From positions 1 through 64,000 of the forward strand of contig JASHQI010000282.1 of NCBI GenBank assembly GCA_030037645.1: a DNA stretch of 64,000 nucleotides, in the 5' to 3' direction. The DNA comes from Xanthobacteraceae bacterium (GTDB lineage Bacteria; Pseudomonadota; Alphaproteobacteria; Rhizobiales; Xanthobacteraceae). Positions 47,935 to 57,022 of this stretch are shown here, piece after piece (within the stretch, counting starts at the first letter, position 1; each line of letters opens with the position of its first letter). A program made the position numbers and the translations under genes. Below the pieces are notes generated by a model. That model searched no databases and was not told the origin of the DNA. It worked only from the letters and a program-made list of their open reading frames with translations.

Positions 47935-49023
47935 ATGGAGGCTGCCGTCGGGCCGACCAAAGGTCGGGCTCGTTGGCGTCCATCATGTAATGACGCAAGA
48001 TATTTCGCCGTCGTGTGCGTTTGCGCGTTGGCCTTCGCCGCACTCGTGACAACAGGCGATATTGCGCAAGCGCAGAAAGCGGCGCCTTTTTTCCAAGGCA
48101 AGACGATCAACTATTACGTTGGTTTCGCGGTCGGCGGCGCTTACGATTATTATTCGCGTGTTGTCGCTCAGTTTCTCGGTAGGCATATACCGGGCAATCC
48201 CACAGTCATCGTGCAGAACATGCCAGGCGCCGGCAGCCTGCAAGCCGCCGGGTTTCTGTATTGGAATGCGCCGCGGGATGGAACCGCGATCGGAACGGTC
48301 TCGGCATCGCTGGCGCTTGAAGAAGCCTTACACACGCAGGGGGTGCGTTATAAAGCGGCCGAATTTACCTGGATCGGACGGATTACCAACTCGGTTGAGG
48401 TTGCGCTCACTTGGAAGAACAGTGCCAAGACGATCGAGGAGGCGAAGCGCCGTGAAGTGACCATGGCGACCACCGGCGCCGGATCGCCGTCGGAAGGCTA
48501 TCCGATCCTTCTGAATGCGCTCGCCGGCACGCGCTTCAGGCTCATCTCAGGATTTGCAAGCTCGCCACAAGGCATGCTGGCCATGGAGCGTGGCGAAGTC
48601 GATTCGGTGCAAACGTCGTGGGACACGCTGAAGCGGACAAAACAGGACTGGCTGCGCAATCATGACGTCAATTTGCTTTTTCAGTGCGTCACGCAGCGCG
48701 ACCTCGAGCTGCCAGACGTGCCGACCACCGTGGAACTCGGTCCCACCAAGCAAGCGATGGACTTGTTGGCGTTCTATACGCGAAGCGCCGAAGTCGGCCA
48801 GTCAATCCTGGCGCCGCCCGGCGTTCCGGCCGATCGCGCCGCAACGCTCCGCGCCGGATTTGAGGCGGTGCTGAAGGACCCGGATTTTATCGCCGAGGTG
48901 GCGAAGACGCAGGTTGCCTTGCACCCGGCTCCTGCCGAAACGGTGCAGAAGATCGTGTCCGATACAACCGCTGCGCCACGCGCGATCACGGACCGTATCA
49001 TCGCCATATTGCATTCACGTTGA
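47935..49023 (+). CDS. Bug/TTT-like substrate-binding protein
   Basis: INYYVGFAVGGAYDYYSRVVAQFLGRHIPGNPTVIVQNMPGAGSLQAAGFLYWNAPRDGTAIG; start ATG 47935 (in-frame GTG 47899 also possible); ORF-track start 47323 overlaps the cupin gene and is rejected. Confidence 0.85.
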   Translation: MEAAVGPTKGRARWRPSCNDARYFAVVCVCALAFAALVTTGDIAQAQKAAPFFQGKTINYYVGFAVGGAYDYYSRVVAQFLGRHIPGNPTVIVQNMPGAGSLQAAGFLYWNAPRDGTAIGTVSASLALEEALHTQGVRYKAAEFTWIGRITNSVEVALTWKNSAKTIEEAKRREVTMATTGAGSPSEGYPILLNALAGTRFRLISGFASSPQGMLAMERGEVDSVQTSWDTLKRTKQDWLRNHDVNLLFQCVTQRDLELPDVPTTVELGPTKQAMDLLAFYTRSAEVGQSILAPPGVPADRAATLRAGFEAVLKDPDFIAEVAKTQVALHPAPAETVQKIVSDTTAAPRAITDRIIAILHSR

Positions 49024-49062
49024 ATTCTCGCGCCGCGGGCTTCCCGCTCCTCGCCTGCGCCT

Positions 49063-50343
49063 TCACCGATTCGCGCCGAGCAGGACCATCGAGATCGCCG
49101 GCACGTAAGTGATGATCAATAACGAGATGAAATTAACGACCACAAACGGCAACACGCCGCGATAGATCGTACCCATCGGCACGTTGAAGATCGCCTTGGC
49201 GGCGAACAGGTTGAGTCCGAATGGCGGCACGTAAAGGCCGATGCTCAAATTGACCGCCATGATGATGCCGAAGTGCAACGCGCTGATGCCTGCGGCCTGA
49301 ACGACGGGCAGCAACAAAGGGGTCAGGATCAAAATCGCCGCCGGCGGCTCCAAAAAGCTTCCTGCCGCAAGCAGGCCCGCGTTGACGAACAACAGTGTCT
49401 GCCAATGCGGAAGCTGCATCGCTGCGATTCCAGCAATGAGCTTTTGCGGAATGCCGCTCGTGGTCATCAACCAGGAATAAACTCCGGCGCCGGTCACGAT
49501 GATCAAAATCTGCGCGATCAAATGCACGGAATTGACAATAACCTGCCACAGCTCAGGCAGGCCGATTTCGCGATAGACGAACATGGCGACGAACAGCGAA
49601 TAGACGACCGCGACGCCGGCGGCTTCGGTCGGCGTAAATACCCCGCCATAGATGCCGCCGAATATCACCACGATGGTGCCGATCGCCCAGCTCGCGTCTT
49701 TGGTCGACGCCCAGATGTTCTTCCAGCGTGCCCGCGACGATAGCGGCACGGCCTTGATGCGCGCGTAAAGCAAAACATAGACCGCGTCGACGAAACCGAT
49801 CAGCAGGCTGGGCAGGATGCCGGCGGTGAACAGCTTGATGGCCGAAACCTGCGCGGTCAGCGCATACAGGATCATCGAGATCGACGGCGGGATGATCACC
49901 GCAACCGCGCCCGATGACGTAATCAGGCTGACGGCGAAGCGCTCGCTGTAGCCTTGTTTGGTCAGCGAGGGAAAGAGTAGACGGCCGATGGCGACGACGG
50001 TGCCGACCGAGGTGTGCGCCATGGCGCCGAACAGCTCGGACGACGCCACGGTTGTCACGGCGAGCGAACCGCGCACCCCGCCGATGATCGACACCACCCA
50101 GGCGACGACACGATTGGCGATGCCGCCACGGCCCATGATCTCGCCGGCCAGCACAAAGAACGGCACCGCGAGCAGTGGGAAATTATTCAGACTGCCGAAC
50201 ATGTTGGTCTGGATCACCTGCAGCGGCACGTGCGCGATAAACAGGATCGCAGCCGTCGAGGTGAGAATGAGGACGATGAAGATCGGCAGGCCGAGGATCA
50301 GCAGAATCGTCGGCAGGATGAAATAAACCAGCGCGTTCGACAT
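49063..50343 (-). CDS. TRAP transporter large permease (DctM-like)
   Basis: MSNALVYFILPTILLILGLPIFIVLILTSTAAILFIAHVPLQVIQTNMFGSLNNFPLLAVPFFVLAGEIMGRGGIA. Confidence 0.93.
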   Translation of the reverse strand: MSNALVYFILPTILLILGLPIFIVLILTSTAAILFIAHVPLQVIQTNMFGSLNNFPLLAVPFFVLAGEIMGRGGIANRVVAWVVSIIGGVRGSLAVTTVASSELFGAMAHTSVGTVVAIGRLLFPSLTKQGYSERFAVSLITSSGAVAVIIPPSISMILYALTAQVSAIKLFTAGILPSLLIGFVDAVYVLLYARIKAVPLSSRARWKNIWASTKDASWAIGTIVVIFGGIYGGVFTPTEAAGVAVVYSLFVAMFVYREIGLPELWQVIVNSVHLIAQILIIVTGAGVYSWLMTTSGIPQKLIAGIAAMQLPHWQTLLFVNAGLLAAGSFLEPPAAILILTPLLLPVVQAAGISALHFGIIMAVNLSIGLYVPPFGLNLFAAKAIFNVPMGTIYRGVLPFVVVNFISLLIITYVPAISMVLLGANR

Positions 50344-50344
50344 T

Positions 50345-50860
50345 TCAGTGCTCGACATCCCTGGCCGAGATCGTGTCGCCATGGCGGGTGCCGAGCACGA
50401 TGAGCCGCGCCGCAATCAAGAGCGCCATGAGCATGAGCCCAAGCGGCACGACTGTCTCCGGAATGACCAGCGGGATGTTGGCAGTTTCGCTGCGTTGATC
50501 GAGTTCGGCGAACATCGCGATCATCGGCCAGGCGAAGAAAACGAGCATTACGCAGGTAGCGATTGTCACCAGGTCGGCGAACAACTCGAAGAGCTTGCGT
50601 GCGCCTGCGGGCAGGATCGAGACGACCACGTCCATGCGGATGTGGCGACCCAGCCAACCGACCGGAGGAGCGCCAAGGAACACGCAACCGATCATGAGGA
50701 ACAGCATCGCTTCCTCAGCCCACGATATCGATACTGAAAAAACGTAGCGGCCGATGATGTTGGCAAAATTGATACCGACACTGGCGATCAGCATCGTGCC
50801 TGCCGCGATGCGCAGTACAGCCATGAGCGCGTTTGCGCTGCGCGTGAGGATGTTGATCAT
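50345..50860 (-). CDS. TRAP transporter small permease (DctQ-like)
   Basis: SVGINFANIIGRYVFSVSISWAEEAMLFLMIGCVFLGAPPVGWLGRHIRMDVV. Confidence 0.92.
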   Translation of the reverse strand: MINILTRSANALMAVLRIAAGTMLIASVGINFANIIGRYVFSVSISWAEEAMLFLMIGCVFLGAPPVGWLGRHIRMDVVVSILPAGARKLFELFADLVTIATCVMLVFFAWPMIAMFAELDQRSETANIPLVIPETVVPLGLMLMALLIAARLIVLGTRHGDTISARDVEH

Positions 50861-51091
50861 CGGTCGGCTCGTTTCCCGTCACCGTGAGTTGCTCGACGTG
50901 TAGCGCCGAGCCTGGAAGGGCGACGGCACGCAAGTCGGCTGTTGCCGATTTGAGCACTTAAACATCTTCGAAATCGACAAAGCCGATTTCGATTGGCACT
51001 CCTGCCGTATCCTTCGAGGCTCGCCATGACGCGCCGAAGACGCGCGTAAACGCGATAACGGCTCGCGCGTCGGAATAGCGGTAACCTCGTT

Positions 51092-52135
51092 TCAGTATTT
51101 CGCGGCGGTGGTGCGAACCTTTTGCAGCATGTCGTGCACCGCGGGTTGATCCTTGGTCACCTGATCGGCCACGGGATCGAGCAGCGTCTTCATCTTGGCG
51201 AGGTCGTCGGGCGGCAGCGTGTGCACGGTACCGCCCACGCCGGTCCAGTCAGCCACCAGCTTTTTGCTGAAATCGACTTCCCAAGCTTGCGACTTCGCCT
51301 GGATTGCCGCGCCGGTATCGACCACGATCTTCTGCAGATCGGGCGGCAGCGTATCGAGCCAGGGCTTACTGACGACGGCGATCGAAATGATAAAAGTGTC
51401 GTTGGTGACGGTAACCACCTTGAGCAGATCGTTCATCTTCATCGACGCAAAGACCGAGAGGCCCGAAATCGTGCCGTCGATCGTTCCCTGGTCGAGCGCC
51501 GGCACCACTTCGGACAGGGGCATGCCAATGCCGGTGGCGCCGAGCTTTGCCATCTTCTGCCGTTCAAGCTCGGTGCCGTTGATACGCAGCTTTTTGCCTT
51601 CGAAATCCGATAGCCGCATGATTGCATGCTTGGCACCGTAATCCGAAGCGCCGAGGTTCAACGTAGCGATCCCGACCATGCGCTTAGGCGCAGCGAGATC
51701 GAACATGGCTTTTTCGATGCTGGGATCGTGGATTGTGGCCGCGGCGTTGGCGTCATCCTTAAACAGCATGGGCGAGCTGAAAACGCCGAAGCGCGGATCT
51801 ACGCCGACGAAGAAGTCGACCGGTCCAATATAGGCCTGGACGCTGCCGAGCTGCACGCCCTGGATTTCTTGCGGGATTGGGCCAAGCTGGCTGGCTGGAT
51901 AGATTTGCACCTCGATCCGGCCCCCAGAGGACTTCTCGACTGCCTGCTTATAAAACTTGATGAACTGATGCTGTGTCTCGTTGATGGTTGCGGTGCCAAA
52001 TTTCATGACGAATTGTGCCGCTACAGCGGGAGCGAGCGGCGTCAGGCACGCACACGCGGCAATGGCGGCGACGGCAATGAGCCGTGTGCCCGACACGCTA
52101 TATCGGGTCCAATTGATTGTGCGAAGTTCGGTCAT
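51092..52135 (-). CDS. TRAP transporter substrate-binding protein (DctP-like)
   Basis: FVMKFGTATINETQHQFIKFYKQAVEKSSGGRIEVQIYPASQLGPIPQEIQGVQLGSVQAYIGP. Confidence 0.93.
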   Translation of the reverse strand: MTELRTINWTRYSVSGTRLIAVAAIAACACLTPLAPAVAAQFVMKFGTATINETQHQFIKFYKQAVEKSSGGRIEVQIYPASQLGPIPQEIQGVQLGSVQAYIGPVDFFVGVDPRFGVFSSPMLFKDDANAAATIHDPSIEKAMFDLAAPKRMVGIATLNLGASDYGAKHAIMRLSDFEGKKLRINGTELERQKMAKLGATGIGMPLSEVVPALDQGTIDGTISGLSVFASMKMNDLLKVVTVTNDTFIISIAVVSKPWLDTLPPDLQKIVVDTGAAIQAKSQAWEVDFSKKLVADWTGVGGTVHTLPPDDLAKMKTLLDPVADQVTKDQPAVHDMLQKVRTTAAKY

Positions 52136-52338
52136 TGTTCCCCCCGATTTTGAACCCTATCATGCAGTTTGCTGGCTTGGCTGCACATTGAATTCGTCGA
52201 CTATAATGGGCGGGCGGTTCTTGCCAAGGGACGTTTCGCCGCGACTTTGATCGAGCATCGCGACGACCTTGAATCGGGCTCATAGCGGGGGCGTTGTGAG
52301 GATGGCGTGTCGCGCTGTGGTCGGGGAGCGCCGCTGAG

Positions 52339-53784
52339 ATGACGCACGGGCTAAAAAAAGATGCCATTTCCTTCGTGTCCAACGTCGTGATCGGCGTTGC
52401 CTCGACGGCGCCGGCCTATTCCCTCGCGGCTGCGCTTCCAAGCCTGGTCGCGGCCGCAAAATTCGGCGTCCCGGCGATCCTGATCGTCGCGTTCATTCCG
52501 ATGCTGTTTGTCGCCATAGCCTACTATCACTTGAACCATGCGGAGCCCGACTGTGGAACGACTTTCGCCTGGGCCACCCGTGCATTGGGTCCGTATGGCG
52601 GCTGGATGGGCGGCTGGGCCATCATCGCAACCGACATCCTCGTCATGCCGGGTCTGGCGCAAATTGCCGGCGAGTATTCGCTCCATTTGTTCGGCGTGGA
52701 CCAGCCGGCGGTGTCCGCCGTCACAGCCGTTGGAGTGATCTGGATCGCAGCCATGACGGCCATCTGTTATCTGGGTATCGAATTGTCCGCCAACACGCAG
52801 AAATTCCTGCTCGCAGCCGAGGTCATTGTGCTCGTTATCTTCGCGGTCGTGGCGCTCGTGAAGGCCTATGCCGGATCCGTCGCCGGTGCTCACCCTGTCT
52901 CACTCGGTTGGTTCAATCCTTTTATTGTGAATAATCGCACCGATTTCATCCAAGCCATGCTGGCCGCAGTATTCATCTACTGGGGCTGGGACACCGGTGC
53001 GTCGGTGAACGAGGAGACCAAAAATCCCAAGATCGCGCCGGCACGCGGCGCGATTGTCTCCACCATCGTGCTGGTGGGTCTATATGTGATGGTGGCGATC
53101 GCCGCGGTCGCCTTCGCGGAGCCCGGCCTGGCAGCCTATCAGGGCGACGACTTCCTGGCGCCGCTGGCCACGACCGTGCTGGGCCCCGGAGTCGACAAGC
53201 TCCTAGTCTTTGCGGTGTTGACGTCGGCCGCGGCCTGCACCCAGACGACGATCCTGCCGACCGCACGGACGGTCATCTCGATGGCGCGTGCGGGTGCGTT
53301 GCCCCGGAAGTTTGCCGAGATCCATCCGCACTACCTGACGCCGAGCTTTGCAACCCTGGTGATGGGTGTCATCTCGATCATCTGGTATCTCGGCATCACA
53401 TTCATCTCCAATAACGATGTGCTGACAGATTCAGTGACGGCAACGGCGATCGGCATTGCGTTCTATTACGGGCTAACCGGATTTGCCTGTGTCGTATTCT
53501 ATCGGCGCGAGCTTCTCAATAGCTTTAAGAACTTCGTTTTCATCGGCCTGGTGCCGGCGCTTGGTGGGCTCGCTATGCTCGCGCTGTTCATCGAATCGTG
53601 CATCAATTACAGCAATCCCGACCAGGACAAGACGTCGTTCCACGGCATCGGCGCGGCGTTGATATTCGGCGTCGGCGCCCTGGTCCTCGGCTTGATCATC
53701 ATGGCATTCGCGCGCGTGGGGTTTCCGCTTTTCTTCAAGCGCCGGCCTGAAGTGGTCGATCCGGCGCTCATTGCACCTGAGTGA
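52339..53784 (+). CDS. APC family amino-acid permease
   Basis: VVIGVASTAPAYSLAAALPSLV ... EPDCGTTFAWATRALGPYGGWMGGWAIIATDILVMPGLA; multi-TM. Confidence 0.92.
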   Translation: MTHGLKKDAISFVSNVVIGVASTAPAYSLAAALPSLVAAAKFGVPAILIVAFIPMLFVAIAYYHLNHAEPDCGTTFAWATRALGPYGGWMGGWAIIATDILVMPGLAQIAGEYSLHLFGVDQPAVSAVTAVGVIWIAAMTAICYLGIELSANTQKFLLAAEVIVLVIFAVVALVKAYAGSVAGAHPVSLGWFNPFIVNNRTDFIQAMLAAVFIYWGWDTGASVNEETKNPKIAPARGAIVSTIVLVGLYVMVAIAAVAFAEPGLAAYQGDDFLAPLATTVLGPGVDKLLVFAVLTSAAACTQTTILPTARTVISMARAGALPRKFAEIHPHYLTPSFATLVMGVISIIWYLGITFISNNDVLTDSVTATAIGIAFYYGLTGFACVVFYRRELLNSFKNFVFIGLVPALGGLAMLALFIESCINYSNPDQDKTSFHGIGAALIFGVGALVLGLIIMAFARVGFPLFFKRRPEVVDPALIAPE

Positions 53785-53785
53785 T

Positions 53786-55231
53786 TCACGGCGGGGAGCG
53801 AAATCTGACGTGAGAATCGGGCCAAGCTTCGGTCTGCTCGCACAGGTGAACATAGAATGGTGATTGCAAGACGCTTTCCATGCCGTAGACGGTATGGAAG
53901 ACGCGCGCCATCGTATCGCGAAATGCTTGCGCCAACAGCTTTGGCATCTCGAAGTTTCGCCCGAATGGCTTGTACATCAGCCGTAACGGCGGCGACTCGG
54001 CAGGTGAATAAGTCGCGCCGCCCGGCAGCGGCGGTTGCGAATAGACAATATCGACGCAGTGAAATCCTTGATGGGCAAAAAGCTGCTCGTGATCCGGCGC
54101 GCATTCGATATACCATCCGTAAGCGCCGATCGCGTCGCGGATCATGCGTTCTTCGACCCGTGCCAGCAACAAGCCGAGTCGCCCGGTACCGCGCAGCGAT
54201 CCGTCCAGCGTGATATAGCCGCCAAATCCGCTGTCTGGAAATGTGAAGAACGACGCCATCCCTTCAATGGTCGCTTCACGGGTCGATCGGATCGTCCAGA
54301 AGTGGTAGCGCGTCTCGCGCACGCTGGCCTCTCGGTCCAAGAGTGCAGCGCGGAAATTATCGGGGCTGACGTCAGTTCGCGCGCCGGGAAAGGCGCGCGC
54401 ATAGACGGCGAGACCGGTCGCAAGTTCCGGGTCGGCGGGTCCGGTGATCTCATGGATCGCGAGCGGGCGCTGCACATCGCGACCGGTATAGGTGCGCAGA
54501 CCGCACAGCGGCACCAATTCCACCGTGTCGAGGTGGCGGGCCATATATTGATATTCAGGTGTCGACTCTGGCCGCTCAAGGCGCATCGCCCAACGCATAT
54601 AGCCGGCCAGGATAGTCTTGACTTTGCTCGCTGGAAGGCCGTCCTCAAATGCGTTGCGGCATGGCTTGGCGATCAGCAAAAGGTCGTCAACGCGCGCTTT
54701 GTCCTTGGACAAAGCGGGCTGAATGTAAGGGAAATCCAGCCGCCGGTAACCCCATCCGTCCCAGATCGCTGCGCGAATGAACGGATCCATGCTGTCTTTA
54801 GTCTGTTTGAATGGATCGTTCATTTCTGCGACGATGTAATCGAGACCGCTTTTTTCGGTCGCCATTGCGTCGTTGGCGGCGAGTCTTTCAGTTTCGCCGA
54901 GCAACCGGCGGCCGCAGCCGGTGCCGCGAAGCTCGTGAGAGATGACCAGGAATTCGACGACCGCGGTGTTTGGCTCGTCGAGATAGTCGACGAAGGCGCC
55001 GGCGACCGGGTTGCCGTCCGCAAAGCCCATCAGGATGTGGTAATTGTTTCGTCCGTACCAGCCAGTGGACTTGAGCCGCAAATAGTTGCGCATGTTCTGC
55101 AACGATTCGCGCTCGTCCCGGCTCGGGAACTCGGCGACATAGATGTCACTATAGAACCGCTCGAGGATTTCGAGATCGTCCGGCCTGTGCTGAAGCTCCC
55201 GAAATGTCAGCGATAGTCGATCTGACGGCAT
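53786..55231 (-). CDS. Protein with two GNAT-like domains
   Basis: VEFLVISHELRGTGCGRRLLGETERLA (domain 1) and GGYITLDGSLRGTGRLGLLLARVEERMI (domain 2); start MPSDRLSLTF at 55231. Confidence 0.72.
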   Translation of the reverse strand: MPSDRLSLTFRELQHRPDDLEILERFYSDIYVAEFPSRDERESLQNMRNYLRLKSTGWYGRNNYHILMGFADGNPVAGAFVDYLDEPNTAVVEFLVISHELRGTGCGRRLLGETERLAANDAMATEKSGLDYIVAEMNDPFKQTKDSMDPFIRAAIWDGWGYRRLDFPYIQPALSKDKARVDDLLLIAKPCRNAFEDGLPASKVKTILAGYMRWAMRLERPESTPEYQYMARHLDTVELVPLCGLRTYTGRDVQRPLAIHEITGPADPELATGLAVYARAFPGARTDVSPDNFRAALLDREASVRETRYHFWTIRSTREATIEGMASFFTFPDSGFGGYITLDGSLRGTGRLGLLLARVEERMIRDAIGAYGWYIECAPDHEQLFAHQGFHCVDIVYSQPPLPGGATYSPAESPPLRLMYKPFGRNFEMPKLLAQAFRDTMARVFHTVYGMESVLQSPFYVHLCEQTEAWPDSHVRFRSPP

Positions 55232-55384
55232 TATACTCTCTGCGTGTGCCATGAGCTGCGACAATGCGCACGAGCTTGTCATAAGTTTCCCACGAATATA
55301 ACATGAAATACATCGAGTGATCGAAGCGCTGGGACGTCACCGCCACAACAATCTTCATTCCTCTCTCATTCGATGGGGCATTGA

Positions 55385-56848
55385 ATGAGCAACGGCAAAA
55401 AAGTGTTCATAAGCTACGCGTCGGAAGACAAACAGCGGGCCTTTGATATAGCCCTGTCTCTACGGGATTATGGCCTCGACGTTTTTTTCGACCGCGATCG
55501 TCTTGCCGCGGGCGGCGGTTACGACAAGACGATCCGCGACGAAATTAACAGATCGAATCTATTCGTTTTTCTGGTCAGCAAAAACTCCGTTGCGCCGGGG
55601 CGCTATACGCTGACCGAATTGCAATTCGCCAGAGAGCACTGGGAGAGTCCGAAGGACCATGTATTGCCGGTGATTCTTGAAAAGCGCGGCAAGGTGGCTC
55701 CCGAGGTCAAGGATCTGATGACCTATCTCGATCACGCCACTTGGCTCGAGCCGAAGGGGAACATCGCTGCGGAGGTCAGCGATGCAGCCGCAAAGATGAT
55801 TGACCGGACCGCAATATTGGCGCGTGTAACGGCCAAATTCCGTCAATACGCCTTTGGCGATTATCTCAAAGGCGGTGTTGGCAAGAGTCTGGCTTATACC
55901 AATGCGGACCTGGATGAGGAAATTCTGCGTCGGCACCAGGAAGATGGCGGTAGGATTAGCGCCGGCGAGCTGAAGGAGAAGCTCGAAGGTTCGAAAACCA
56001 AGTTGCGCAAGACGCAGTTCCTAACTGTCACCGGGCATTTTTTCCCGGGCGCATTGCTGTCCTTCGGATGGTGGGACAGGGTCAACAGGAATCTCGAACA
56101 AGACATCAAATGGAGGGATCCGGTGCTGCAGCGATGGCTGTTCTCCGGATTCGAGCAGTGGGCGCCATCCTGGGATCTCAATGATTGGTCCGACGAAAAG
56201 CCGTTCAAGCTGATCGGGCAGATCGGGCACAATGACGAAGCCGATTCCATTCCAGTGCTCATCAAAAGCGAGCGCAAGGCCAACGACCTGCGCGGCAAGC
56301 TGACCAAAAGGATCGTGGCGAATGCGAATGTCCGCGGCTTATTGTGTCACGAGTCGCATTTGCGCAATTTGGATTCGCTGGACGAGAAGGACTCCGAATT
56401 TCTGGAATCGATCAAGGAAATGACCTCGTCGCAGTATTACATTTTGTTGCTGGACCAGGAAAAATCGCACACCGTGGAGATTGTCGACGAAGACGTGGAC
56501 TATTATTCAGGATATATCTGGCAATGCTGGGCGCCCAAGGAATGGGTGCCGCCGGATCCTTACAATACGCGCCTGCCGGGCGCCTACTTCCTGTGGGAGC
56601 ACACCAATCTGGCGCAGGCGGACGTGATCAAGTACGGCTTGGACAGCCTTGACCGCAAAGTGCAATACCTGAAAAAGCGTCTCCAGGAGCAATTCGGATT
56701 GTCCGGTAACCTCGTCCTACTTCAGCATTTGATGCATGAGGGGAGACTGAGTAGCGATCATGAGGATGCCTCGCTCAAGCCGGCGATCCCGACGGAGCAA
56801 TTCAGAAATCTATTCCTGACGCGGGATGAGGCTCCGGCTGTCTCTTGA
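55385..56848 (+). CDS. TIR-domain protein with uncharacterised C-terminal region
   Basis: KKVFISYASEDKQRAFDIALSLRDYGLDVFFDRDRLAAGGGYDKTIRDEINRSNLFVFLVSKNSVAPGRYTLTELQFAREHW; ~320 aa C-terminal part with no recognised domain. Confidence 0.85.
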   Translation: MSNGKKVFISYASEDKQRAFDIALSLRDYGLDVFFDRDRLAAGGGYDKTIRDEINRSNLFVFLVSKNSVAPGRYTLTELQFAREHWESPKDHVLPVILEKRGKVAPEVKDLMTYLDHATWLEPKGNIAAEVSDAAAKMIDRTAILARVTAKFRQYAFGDYLKGGVGKSLAYTNADLDEEILRRHQEDGGRISAGELKEKLEGSKTKLRKTQFLTVTGHFFPGALLSFGWWDRVNRNLEQDIKWRDPVLQRWLFSGFEQWAPSWDLNDWSDEKPFKLIGQIGHNDEADSIPVLIKSERKANDLRGKLTKRIVANANVRGLLCHESHLRNLDSLDEKDSEFLESIKEMTSSQYYILLLDQEKSHTVEIVDEDVDYYSGYIWQCWAPKEWVPPDPYNTRLPGAYFLWEHTNLAQADVIKYGLDSLDRKVQYLKKRLQEQFGLSGNLVLLQHLMHEGRLSSDHEDASLKPAIPTEQFRNLFLTRDEAPAVS

Positions 56849-57022
56849 CCGGCTTCGCCGCCGGGCAGCGTCGCGCACCGAATGTGCGCGGGCTGGGCTG
56901 GCCGTATGAACAATTGCCCCATTAATGGTGAATAGCGACAGCCGTTTGGGCACGGCCCCTCGTTGCGTGATCTCGGTTGCGGCATCTTGGCCGGATGCGC
57001 GCACCCATGTTATCGAATCGGC

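Noticed and set aside
54035-55216. 393-aa plus-strand ORF
   Set aside because: Antisense to the tandem-GNAT gene, whose motifs are recognisable
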